The notes beneath the pieces are model-generated. The model worked only from the letters and a program-made list of their open reading frames with translations. It made no database searches and was not told where the DNA came from. From the NCBI GenBank assembly GCA_009809945.1, contig WTPW01000080.1, positions 367,356 to 431,355 on the forward strand: DNA of 64,000 nt, read 5' to 3'. This stretch comes from Gigaspora margarita. Lineage: Eukaryota > Glomeromycota > Glomeromycetes > Diversisporales > Gigasporaceae. Each line of letters starts with the position of its first letter. The stretch's first letter is position 1. Made by a program: the position numbers and the translations under genes. Below, one piece after another: positions 49,527 to 60,765 of the stretch.

Positions 49527-51200
49527 GGCAGATACCAACTCTCTCCAGAAAAAATTACAGAAAAAATTTCATTTTTGCCCCACCCAATCCGCTTCAAACA
49601 GAATTTTTTTAGAAAAAAACACATTTGTTCCTAACATGTCTGAACTAAAGTATCCAAGTTACTAGAAAAAGCAAAGTTCCAGATAGAGTGAAAATAGCTG
49701 GAACTAATTTTGCAAAAAACACATGCCAACATTATCGAAAAGAGAGGTCAGAAGCTCTTTTATTAGTAAGCTGGAGTTCATTCTCTCAAATTAGGAAGAA
49801 ACCACAGTGCAGTAACAAAGGGCACTATTGTTGAAGAAGAAATTTGGAACTGTTAGTATTAATTTTTTTATGAAAATGATATGCATTGATTCAGTAACAA
49901 TAGAGAGGACTAAACTCATTATAAATTATTATTGAAAAAAAGACAAGAAAACCTCCAGGGCATCAAAAAATCAACATTTTCTTTATATCGCAGCCTTAGC
50001 TAAGTATTAAAAAAACACAAGTAGAAGGAAATAAACTTGCTGTGATTCTACAATTCCGGCCAAGTAAATGACATACAAAATATTTCAAATTTAAGTTATG
50101 AATTATATATTGAATATGGAATTATATTAACAAAATTTTAAAATTTTAGTGACCTTAAGCATCGACGAAGATAATCTATCTATGAAGCTCTGTGTGGATA
50201 TGATTATCCTAAAGCTCAGGTCCATGGGTCCCATACAAGGAAGTAATGCGGCAGTAAGAAGTGAATGTGTCTCTATTGTCTTAAATACAGCCGTTAGCTT
50301 TGTGGATAGGTGCGATTATTTCCCCAGTTCAAAATTACAGAGATAGAATCAAACGGGCACATTGACTATACAATCAAAAAGGTGAACAAAATTGGTTGCA
50401 TAGTTAAAACAAAACAAGATCTGCTAGGTATCAGTATTGCACAGAATATAATGCAATGTCATAGCTCTTGTGATGTAAGTAAATGTTTAATTGTAAATAA
50501 GTTACGTAAAATCGGTGTTAGTAATTTTTAGTATTAATGCTTTTCATTAATTTTATGTTAAGACCAATCTTGGAATAGGAGAAAATACAAATATGTTTAT
50601 AGCATTACCACTATAGCAACCAAGTAGTATTTTCTTCTATACAGCACAAAGAAATTTATGCCATTACGCAAACAAAATTCTGTAATTCGCTTACAGAAGA
50701 TATGTTGAATAACCTCTATACTCTAAGAAAAGAGGTAAAACAAGCCTCAAAATCAGCGCAAACTTGTTGGAAGACAGAGCAGCTGTAAGTGATAACTCTA
50801 TGATAAAGAAGCAACATGTTCTGGATTTCATATGTTAAATTCCGATCATGCCTTGACCATCTCAGACTATCTCAAATACATCTATCCAATATAAACGAAT
50901 TTGTGCGTGAAGTGCCAGATGCTTTATTTGAGAAATTCCTTGCTGATAAAGTTTATAAAAATAATATTAGATAAGTTTCAGTGTACCTCAAATAGATCAA
51001 CAGCAAACCAATATCAATTGTTATGTATCTACAATAATATTGTTATATCAAAATTAATACTGCATCTATTCAAGTCTGAAAAAAACGTGCAAGATCTGTC
51101 ATTGCAAAAAGAACATCTTGAGGCCCTATTAAATTCAGTAGTCAGGCAACATCTTAATAACCACATCTTTATTCACAAAAGGACCTTTTTCTGCTTATAA
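49527..51200 (+). pseudogene. PD-(D/E)XK nuclease-like gene, second copy, decayed
   Basis: The 5' part (49527-49860) matches block 1 of the 7997-8880 copy. About 49940-50050 matches block 2. 50149-50320 encodes LSIDEDNLSMKLCVDMIILK and MGPIQGSN, matching block 3. Then follows ITEIESNGHIDYTIKKVNKI plus GCIVKTKQDL and GISIAQNIMQCHSSCD, the spacing of PD-(D/E)XK proteins in which Asp of xxDYxI and a (D/E)xK pair in the next strand bind metal. Here the second motif reads KTK rather than ExK, so the active site may be lost. After an intron-like gap, TKxYFLLYS (Trp codon replaced by TAG) and NSLTEDMLNNLYTLRKEVKQ fit the downstream part of such proteins in fungi. Frameshifts near 50330 and 50660. 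The 3' region to 51200 is unrecognised. Start codon likely lies at 41469, beyond an 8-kb insertion. Confidence 0.55.
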
Positions 51201-51956
51201 TATCGAAAATACTAAGAGCACCAGGATGTAGGTGAGATTTTTTGGGTCACGTGACAATCTGAATTCTGATCCAGGTCAGGATCATGTGATCCATAATAGT
51301 TAAAATTTGACTCTCTAATTGGCTATTTCTTTAATAAGTGATCAGCCCAACAACCAACACAACATACATACAAGAAAGTTTTTTTTTTTTAATTTGTTTA
51401 GTTTTATATATATATTTTTTTTAATTCGTTTGGTTTATCTTTTTTTTAGTTTTTTATTTTTTTATTTTTTTGTATTAATTCGTTTTACTTATTTTATTTT
51501 ATTTTTTTTTTTATTTTTTTATTTTTTGTAATTTATTTTTATTTGTTTTATTTTTAATTTGGTTTATTTTTTTTAATTTTTTAAATTATTTTTTTATTAT
51601 TTTAAATTTTTTTTATTTTAATTCATTAGGTTTAAATTATTTTATTTTTATTTATTTATTGAGTTTTGCTAACTTACCCCTCTGGTGATATAACCTGATC
51701 ACATGATAGCGATTAACCAATAATATTTATTTGTAAATTTATAAGTAAAAATATAACAAATAATAAAAATAAACAAAAAAAAACAATACTACATTTTATT
51801 ATATATAGCCATTTATTTTATTTATAGTTTAGAATATCAAATACTGTACTATATAAGTATGTATTATGCATTTACATGAAACATTCTATTAATATACTAA
51901 TTCGGGCTTGGTACATAATGACCTGCAAATACTACTATTATGCATTTATATATATT
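51201..51956. repeat. T-rich low-complexity tract and flanks
   Basis: 51370-51660 is almost pure T/A on this strand with TTAATTCGTTT words shared with 60890 and 63120. 51240-51300 holds a CCAGGTCAGGATCATGTGATC word. 51885-51950 is a short diverged duplicate of the FAR1 gene's last codons (GCAGGTCATTATGTACCAAG on the minus strand). No gene. Confidence 0.55.
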
Positions 51957-53628
51957 CTAATTTGGGCAAGTTGGAGCATAATGATCTGCTTGCTTGCATT
52001 TATGGCAGAGTCTAACACATTTTGAATTACTGTTCAATTCATCATTGTTATATACAGTTTGATCAACTGTATTATTTTGATAAACTTGTGTTTTTTTCTT
52101 TAATGGTACTTTGCCATCTGATTTATAATGGTGGGGTTGCTATCCTTTATGCTGTACACATATTGGATCTTCAACAATTAAATTTTTGACATTACTATCA
52201 TTCTCTTGTTGCTTATCTAAATCACTTTTCATTGTTTCAATAAATCGCTCTAAATAGTTAATGAATTCATCAACTTTGTCTGCTCAAATTGCATAATCAA
52301 GCGCCTTCTTCGCATAACCCATCCCAAAACCATATTTTTGTTTAGGGTTTCATTTTTGCTTAACACAAGCCATTTTTCTAATATTTGTAAGACAGCTAAA
52401 TTGTAATAGTTGGCATTAAATGATGGATTTGTTGATCAACACTAGCTTTTCTCTTGTTATACCATTGTTGTGGAATGAGAGTAATATGAAAGCATGCATT
52501 TTGAAAGTATGACATGATTTTAAAAAAATGTCTACAGATAATGCTCTGGTTAATTAACCAAAGACAAGTGTACAAATGGGAACTATCATTGAACAAAATA
52601 ACATACTGGGACATTGTCTGTAGAGATCAATGCCTAGTTACTTTCTATACTTCTAGAACATTCTGATTCAATGCATAGCTGATTAAACCTGCGGCTAATC
52701 ATAGTTGTCTTCTCTATCTATTTTTGACTCACAAGAATCATTAGCAGCCTAAAAAAAAAATCAATATATTACTAACCATCGTCTATTGACTTAAATAATA
52801 GTATTCTCATCTCTAATAACAAAGACCAATCATTGCTAAAAAAAGCATCATAGCAAAGTGATTGTGACATCTGGTCACATTGTTTTTGGAATATTTGCAG
52901 AGTAAGATAATCGCGCAATAGCTTATTTAATTCAGGAAAATATTTCTTCATTATATTAGGTATTCTACTTGTTGGTACTTTATTTCTATATGGGTCTGTA
53001 TTATTTTACTGAAAATCACTTTACAAACAATCTATTTCACCGACAAATTATTTACTGACAAGTAGGGTTGTAGGCATGGATAATAAAATTGGCATGCCCA
53101 TAGGGCATGCCCCGGCCTAAGGCATGCCCTTAGGGCATGCCCCTGTATAATCACATAATGAACAACTGACCAATCAAATTATTTAAAGTTTTAGCATAGA
53201 AATCTATAATCGGCCAATAAAATCTCCAAAATTCCACATGACTATGACTAATAGATGCATGTTGTATTTTGTAATACTGTAATTATTTTTTTTCATATTG
53301 TTATAATACAGTAAAATCTATATTTTTTTTTCTTTTGCGCTAAGAATCTTATTTTAAATTAGCGTTTTGATGAAATTAAACTCGAACTTTTATTGGTTAG
53401 CATTTACGTATCTACATAAAATGCACAACGCTTTTTTTTTATATAAGTCTTAAAGTTTCACAGTATAAATTAAATTTATAAGCTTTTCAAAAAGTTTGTA
53501 TTTTTGACATATTTAATAACATAATACAACGATCTATACACAAATATCAGCTGTAAAATTTTTAATTGAGGTAAAGTTATATATATATAGTATATAATGT
53601 TTTTTTTAATATAAATTATTACTAAAAT

Positions 53629-56546
53629 CTATTGGTTTTGAGCAATAATATCATCGATGGACCATTCTTCTTCGATATCGTTTTGTGGTGTAGAATAATC
53701 ATGAATCTCGCCATGTAAAAATGCATTCTGTTCTCTTTCGAATGCATCAAAATCAAAAAATTCGTTCATAATAGAATCTTCTTCATATTCTACATTGACC
53801 ACATCAATATCCTTATTAACATCATCGTATCCATCTTGTTCTTCTTCTATCTTATCCTGTTCTCCTTCAAAAAATATATCTATATTTTCTTCAATAACTC
53901 TAGGTTCTAAAGACTTTCGGTTATTTATTTTTTTTTTTGATATAGCCTTTTGAAGTTCATTCTTGATCTGTTCAAGCTTGGAAAGTGTATCGGGCGAAAG
54001 GCGATTTCTGGACTTAGTTTTCGTAAGACCTAAAGAAGAAAAAAGTCATTCACATGCACTAGCATGAGGAACTATTGCAAGAACTTTTACAGCAAACCAG
54101 CAAAGAAGAGGTGAATTGCCAATAAATTCTATCCAGAATAATTGAGGAGGTTTTTGTAGTAAGTCTTTAGAAAGGTGTTTAAATGGGGGATCATTATTTT
54201 TATAATTAATTAATTCTTTGTAAAGGGTGCTAGTATCCATTTGATTAAATTTCCAGACTTTTGCTAGCTTCAAACATTCATATATAAGGCGTTTTTTATT
54301 CATATGTCTTGAGATGGCTACGTTTTTATAAATTGGTAAAAGAAATAAGGCAATAAAATAAAAATCTTTAGAGAATTCCCTTGCCTTTTTGCTAATAACG
54401 GTAAGTGCATAGGTCTTAAAACCAGGGATAGGGATATCAAGTTTAGTAATTTCCAAGTGAATGTAAATTAGTTCCTTAAAAATGTCAGCCAGAGTTGCTT
54501 CTCTTGACTCAAGTCTTCCAATCGCATCAACGACAGGTTTTATCACTTTTACTAGCGTATCATTACTAGCAAAATGATACCTGTCATTAACTATAACTTT
54601 TATTTCATCTTTGATTTTTGGATACTTATTTCTATCAGACTCGCTTAACTCGAGGCAATGCTAGAAACCTCTTTCAAAGATGGATATACCCAAACAGACC
54701 TTGGCAAGAGAATACAATCTTGTCTCACAAAAAGTTGTCAAAAAGTGAGGAATGCCTTTTTCTTTCTGCCAATTTTTTAGGACCTGAAGCCATATATGCG
54801 AAGCTGTGAAGAAATTCACGAGCTTCTGATTCTTTTTGCAAATAGGGGCTATGTTGGCAAATCTAGCAATATTTTTCACGATCAAGTTAAAAGCATGAAA
54901 ACAACACCTAATCAAAATAATATTTGGATATTCCTCCTATAAAAATGAAAAAAAATATATAATTACAATAATTCAATGTATAGCAGAAGCAGTTGGAACA
55001 AGCTTAGTTTAGTATAAGGAATGTTTTAGTAAAATTTTTTAACAATATTTAAAAATATTAAATTTTTAAGGTATCCCTTATACTAAACTTGTTCCAGGAT
55101 AATTATTAAGACAAAAAAAATCAATATTTAAAAAGCTTTTATTAATGTGCTTTTTTTTCTTTAGAGTTAAGCATATTGCGATTAGAGATAGGTTTTATGC
55201 GTGTGCATGATTTCTTAATCATGCGCATTAATGCGCATTCATGTGCATGTTTTGAAATCATGCGCATTTTATCCCATCTGAATTTTATATATAACATGCG
55301 CATTAATGCGCATGTTATTATAAAATGCACATTTTTCCCATCACTAAATGCAATAAGATTTACGATTTGATACTTAAAACTATCAAAGCTAATTAGAAAA
55401 CATGTATGCTTTTAACTATATAAAATAATAGTATTTACATAAATGTACATACTGTCTAGAATTATTTAGGGTTTATGTCCATTTTATATTTAATAATTAA
55501 AGGCTATGTATTTAGTAATCATATCTATTTCTAGGAAATACCTACATTCGCATTATATTATTTTTAGATATTTCAAAGAAATAGATATGATTATCTTATA
55601 TATCTTGTATGTAACATTTGGAAATTCAAAAAAAAAACTTTAATAATATTCTTAACTACGTTTGTATACTTACCTCTAGAAGATTTTTCATCAACTCCAT
55701 AACCGAGAGATTGTTAGTGATGCAAGCAATATCAGATGACATTTGAAACCTATTTCTCATAAGAACTTCTATTGTTTGATCTTTAATAAAGGATCCTTTA
55801 TGCCGTTCAGCAGATAAGTTGATAATATCAATTATGTGTTCTTGTTGTTCCTTTAAAACCATAAATCCATGTATAGAGTTTCCGGATGCATCTGTCCACC
55901 CGTCTAAGCAAATTGTAGTGTCAGTAAAAATAAACATCGTGTCTAGCTTTTTTTGGAGGAAATTAGAGAATGTTTCTGTCAAAATACGTCCTTGCAGCAT
56001 AAATCTGGAAGGAAGTATGTAACTGGGAGCTAGGTCTTGAATAAAATCTTGATAATAGGGATTTTTGGTAATGTTAAAGGAAATATTGCCATAGATAATG
56101 GCTTTTAAGAATTTTATGTGAAGTCTTTCAGATTGGTTATGGGATATAGGTTTGACCCAGTTCATAATACTTTCTTGTTTTGTAAATTTTATTGTTGATT
56201 CAGATAAAAGAAATCCTTCTTGATCATCATCAGTTTCTTCAGTTGTAATAGTATCTTGGCCATATCTAATTCTCTTACGTTCTGGGATTGCTTGTTTAGA
56301 AGCTTCTTTAAGGTAGTTCGCTCTTTCTGTAACTGGCCAGCTTTTATATCTCGTAACATGTTGGTGAAGCCTATCGGGCTTACCTTCAAGCTCGACCAAA
56401 CAATATTTACACTTAGCAGTATACCTGTTTCTAGTTTTTTTTTCATCAGAATGCCAAAAGCTGGTCTATTGTTGGTCTTGGTTAGGAAGTATATTAGCGA
56501 AGCCCGTAGGAGGTTCTATAATTTACTAGAAAAAAAATACTAGCAA
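53629..56546 (-). pseudogene. hAT transposase with BED finger, three nonsense codons
   Basis: Reading on the minus strand: BED-type finger TAKCKYCLVELEGKPDRLHQ with following His (about 56440-56370); YYQDFIQDLAPSYILPSRFM; TDTTICLDGWTDASGNSIHG (first Asp region, DUF659-like); intron from about 55671 (GTAAGTAT) to 54929; IRCCFHAFNLIVKNIARFAN (CxxH); FLTTFCETRLYSLAKVC; LESREATLADIFKEL; and the dimerisation region PHASACE then LFSSLGLTKTKSRNRLSPDT, with an acidic tail ending IDDIIAQNQ at 53629. Defects: TAG near 56478 upstream of the finger, TAG at 54661-54663 (Gln likely) and TGA at 54046-54048 (Arg or Trp likely). No frameshift was needed for the main blocks, so decay is mild. The exact start is unclear because of the upstream TAG. 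Confidence 0.82.
55183..55346. mobile_element. Small hAT-like element inside the transposase intron
   Basis: Ends TAGAGATAGG and (reverse complement) TAGTGATGGG; flanks ATTGCGAT (55175-55182) and AATGCAAT (55347-55354) agree at 6 of 8. The interior is dominated by ATGCGCATTAATGCGCAT-like palindromic words. Confidence 0.65.
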
Positions 56547-56668
56547 AATGATTTTTCTTTTCTTTTAATACGAAACATTTTATTAACATTAAATCTACAG
56601 TTACCATATTAGATATTGAATCTATTACTATATTAGTATAATACGACGCAAGATAACACTATCTATGC

Positions 56669-56860
56669 ATTATTTCTGGTATGCCTATGTGCATTATTTT
56701 AAAATATTAAAACAAATCCAATATAGATTAATACAATGAAAGAACAAGAAGCTTCATTATTTCTAGTACACCTATATGCATTATTTTAAAATATTGAAAC
56801 CAATCCGCATATAGACTAATATGATGAAAGAACAAGAAGCTTTATTATTCAAAAAGATGC
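56669..56860 (+). repeat. Tandem duplication of about 95 bp
   Basis: Two adjacent copies of a unit with GCATTATTTTAAAATATT and GATGAAAGAACAAGAAGCTT, lying in the 5' region of the hAT transposase. Confidence 0.75.
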
Positions 56861-57410
56861 GGTGTTACTTACATGCTGTATAAGATATAGAAACTAAACC
56901 CTTGGATTTCGGGATCAGTTAAGTGATATTTAAAGACAATGGCTTTGAAATAGTGCTTTATAGTAATGATTAAATACTACATAAAACTATTTCAGCTAAT
57001 CTATAAATCGCAGAAGTACAAGATATATAATGATTATTGGATCAAATGTTATCAATTAGGAGAAATGCAGTTTAAGTTGTACGATAAATGGGTAAGCAAA
57101 TGAGCAGTCATTTTATATAAGTTAAGAAAATATTATAACTTTTTAAAAGGAAATTATTTAGAGGTTGAGACTTTCCGTTTTTCTTTTTTTTGAAGCTAAC
57201 AAATGTGCTATTAAATGATCTTTGTTAAATTTTAGCAGAGATATACTAACAAACTATAAGTGCAAATGTGCAAGCTATAACTAAACTTACATTTGCAACT
57301 ATCGCAAATTAATATTAGTTATTAGAAAAACTAAATATTAGTCTTTTCAAATCTTAGATTATACTCAATAAGCAGGAATAATTTGGTCAAGATTTGTGAA
57401 AAAATAACTA

Positions 57411-57697
57411 CCGTATATGCTTGAAAATAAGCACCCCCTGAAAATAAGCACACTTTTGCAAAATCTCAAAAATCCGTTAACAGTCGCTACATATAAAAGT
57501 CTAAATTTTACTAAGTAAACATCAAAAGTGCAATTAAGTAAAGTTGTTAAAGCATCAAATTACACCTATAGTAAAAATTTGGTATTATTTGGACAACTTT
57601 TTATTAGTACGATTTTTAATTTTTCAAAAAATTCAATTATTCAAAAATAAGCACCCCTACATATTGGGAGGGGGTGCTTATTTTTGAGCATATACGG
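57411..57697. mobile_element. Tc1/mariner-like MITE inside the hAT element
   Basis: CCGTATATGCTTGAAAATAA pairs with TTATTTTTGAGCATATACGG; TA on both sides (57409-57410 and 57698-57699). AAAATAAGCACCCC is repeated within each arm. Confidence 0.75.
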
Positions 57698-60140
57698 TAT
57701 AAGCCTTCATATGGCTATATATTGTAACGGTTAAATGGGAGAGCAATACGAAATAATGTCAATTCAGCCAATCTAGCTCTAACCGTATATGGAGAATTCG
57801 AGTCAATAAACTGAAGTGAAGTTACAATTCAGTCTGTCGGATTGAGACTTGCAGGATTTATTAAAGTCAAATTCAAAGGGAAAACTCAGATAAGTATATA
57901 AAACTTTTATTTTATTTAAAGAGTATGTGAAACTTCTTATTTTACTTCAATTTCAGGTACTTTATATACATTTAATTTCTAGAGCATTACATAAAATTTC
58001 TAGCGATACGCTAAAAATTTAGCATTACGCCAAAATTTTAGCATTAGCAGAAAAACTAGCATTATGCTATAACTACGCTACCCACCACTATTGACTTCCA
58101 TTTTAGTATAAAGTATTAATATCGGGGAATAATACAAATAAAGAAATTATTTACAATTTCGAAATTACAATTTTTAATTCATTACAATATGTATTGTAAA
58201 AAAAAGAAAAATAATAAATATATAATATTATTAGTTAAATAATTTCTAGCCAATAGGAGCAATTGCTTTGTATCATGTAATTTAGACATGCCCTTTGGCT
58301 CTAAGGCATGCCTATGGGCATGCCCATGCCCCTGTGCCCACAACCCTACTGACAAGATCATTTTACTAACAGTTCATTTCACTGAAGCTCATTTCACTGA
58401 CAAGATTTTTTCTAAAAAGCACACTAACTTTAATCTTAATTTTACCCTGACCCTAATGACAATGACCAGAATTACTTTGTCAGTGAAATAAGCTTCAGTG
58501 AAATAAACTGTCAGTAAAATGAACTTGTCAGTGAATAATTTGTCAGTGAAATGGAGTGTCTGTGAAGTGATTGTCAGTGAAATGATTGCTACTCTTTCTA
58601 TATTCGCTAACTATCGCTCTTTGTGTTTGTTTATCAAATATAGCTTGAATCTCATTTACAACATCAGCTAACTGCGAACTTCAACTAAGCTTTTTCTTGA
58701 TTACTTTATTTGAACTTTCAGCCCTTTGTGTACTTTGTATCCCTGTAGTAAAATATTTATTTACTGCGTAACTAGCCCAACTATTTTTGCAGGGATACAA
58801 AGTATACATAAGATATTGTTTACATGTAGGATACTTCTCGATAATTTTTTCCCATTTAAGTTTGAATTGTTTTTGGCAGAGGGAATTACGCATTTCAAAG
58901 AATTTAGACTGAAACAATTCGAACTAATCATCTAATTTTCCTTTTAGTTTTTTTTTAAATTTAAGCCAATATGGAATATACAATGGAAGAGTTTGGTTTC
59001 TGGATAATTATTTCATACTGCAGATATTAATGTGGGATCTGCATCTGAATATAAGACACTAGAAGTAACAGAACATGCTTTCTTTAGTTCATTTAAAACC
59101 CAAGTAAATGTAGCTTCATTTTCATCTTCAAGAGGTGCTGCTGCCACTATTAAATTTCTAAAATTATTGTTTATGACTATAACTATCTACAATATCATAT
59201 CAAATTGATTGGTTTGGGATGTTGTATCAATAAGTACGACATCATAAAACTGTTCATAAGCATGTATTTGCCTGGTGATATCCAAAACAATCCTGTCAAT
59301 CTTCTTTCATCAAGATTTAATTTTGGATTCACTACCCATGATGGATCATTCTCTTTTTTAAGATATAGATTAGTTAAGATTTGACAAGCATCATTTTTTT
59401 GAGGTTTTAATTGCTTTTTATTACATTGTATTGCATTGCTCAAATCTTTTTTATTAATCTTTTTACCAGGAAATGACGCAGTAAGTAGATTATATTGCAT
59501 TGATAAACCTAACCTCCTATAAATTGTCCAGAACTCAATTTTTTTTTAATATTTTATTGGTCAAATGACAAAATTTTGGTGCAATTTTAGTAATAAGGAG
59601 ATTCATAAAATAGTTATGTTCACCTTCAACACTATTTACTCTAACTCCAAGTACTGTTTTGGAAAACGACATATTAATATGCCAAGGGCAACCTATCATT
59701 TCTGAATCTCTATTCCATTTATTTTCTGCTAATATAACCTTTCCATTTTGGTACACACATGCATAAGAGCATTCAAAAGTGTAATGATGTATTATACTTT
59801 TATCAGCTGGATCAGAAACGCAATGTCATTTACGAAAGCAAAATTCTTCATGTTTTGCATAGTTCTCAAGGTATGCTTCAGTAATCTCCCATGTTTCAAA
59901 TACTATACCCTCTTTTAATTTTAGCTCATCAATATCAGAATCTTCATAATTAGTATCTTCTTTTTCCTCATTGATTTCGAAATTGTTTGTCTCAATTAAT
60001 TTATCTTTATATTGAAATAAGAGACTTGAATCATCTTCAACTAGAGGATAGTAATCATCATGCTGAAATAAGAGATTTGAATCATCTTCAAGCTAAGGAT
60101 AATAATCAAAAGGAAAACTTGTATCAAGATTAGATTCCAT

Positions 60141-60720
60141 TTGAATTATGAACGTGATAAAAAAAATGCAAGATCAAGTATAGGTAAGCAATTTGAATAA
60201 AGAACTGGCAAAAAAAAAGAAGATATGTTCAAAATAGAAAGTAAGAGGTTATGGTGTAAGCATAATTCAGACAAGAAAGGTATGGTCAACCAAGCACAAA
60301 GAAAGAGCAGAATCAAAATATAATCGCGAGATGAACAGGCTGATGAATAAAAAAAAAGTGATCAAAATCTTTGTAAAAAATAAAGAAATAGTTCGATTAG
60401 ATCAAAATAAGGTAAGTAGGTTGATAATTTGTACATATAAAGTAGACAAAAAAGGGTGATCAAAACGATGGCGTCAAGGATCAAGAAAATAGCATAACGG
60501 AATAAAAGACTAAATTAGCAAAAAAAGTGTGATCAAAATAGGTCAAATAGAAAATTGTGATCAAAACGAAGCCGTGAACAAGCAAATATAGTAAGAAATC
60601 AAAGTGATACAAAATTCAAAGAAATAGCACTATGACCAAACAGGCAAGAAAAAAGTGTGATCAAAGCAAAATCACAAGAATCAAAATTTATATAGCTGTA
60701 GTTGTAATATGCGATTACAT
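60141..60720. repeat. Upstream region of the FAR1 gene with GTGATCAAAA repeats
   Basis: GTGATCAAAA (or one-base variants) occurs at about 60358, 60456, 60531, 60557 and 60657, with a looser copy at 60604. Spacing is 25-100 bp, in a purine-rich strand. It lies directly upstream of the transposase start codon at 60140, so it may be promoter or transposase-binding sequence of the element. Confidence 0.55.
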
Positions 60721-60765
60721 TATGTCAATCAAAATACAGGTTAAATGTTATTAGTTTAATCATGG

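Larger units (their letters stand above)
53063..58348. mobile_element. Complete hAT element (5.3 kb) with 8-bp duplications
   Basis: Ends TAGGGTTGTAGGCA and (reverse complement) TAGGGTTGTGGGCA; CTGACAAG on both sides (53055-53062 and 58349-58356). Within about 100 bp of each end GGCATGCCC-type words are repeated. Carries the transposase gene 53629-56546 on the minus strand, so this is a former autonomous copy. Confidence 0.92.
53004..58584. mobile_element. MITE with long terminal repeats, inserted in the FAR1 gene and itself interrupted
   Basis: The left arm (53004-53054 continuing at 58357-58410) reads CACTTTACAAACAATC ... TTATTTACTGACAAG ... TTTCACTGAAGCTCATTTCA. Its inverted partner at 58480-58584 reads (reverse complement) CACTTCACAGACACTC ... 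TTATTCACTGACAAG ... TTTCACTGAAGCTTATTTCA. Arms are about 105 bp around a core of about 80 bp that includes TACCCTGACCCTAATGAC. The hAT element 53063-58348 sits inside the left arm. Confidence 0.8.
51957..60140 (-). pseudogene. FAR1-like MULE transposase, full length but interrupted and decayed
   Basis: Starts ATG at 60140 with an acidic N-terminus (SSLLFQYKDKLIETNN). FAR1-type DNA-binding region at 59900-59540 (NWKxR-like RDSEMIGCPWHINMSF, RVNSVEGEHNHFMN). Transposase core: FYDVVLIDTTSQTNQFDM (first Asp), SSVLYSDADPTLISAV (second Asp), LFHCIFHIGLNLKKK and QSTQRAESSNKVIKKK (Glu). The frame then continues to SEYRKSS at 58591. After the inserted block it resumes at about 53000 as DPYRNKVPTSRIPNIMKKYF. 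SWIM finger region CLWLINQSIICRHFFKIM (about 52560-52500), FHITLIPQQWYNKRK, and C-terminal zinc knuckle CHKCKQADHYAPTC before the stop at 51957. Defects: TGA at 59013-59015 (Trp expected), other stops, A-run frameshifts. It would have moved a Mutator-like element. Confidence 0.82.
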
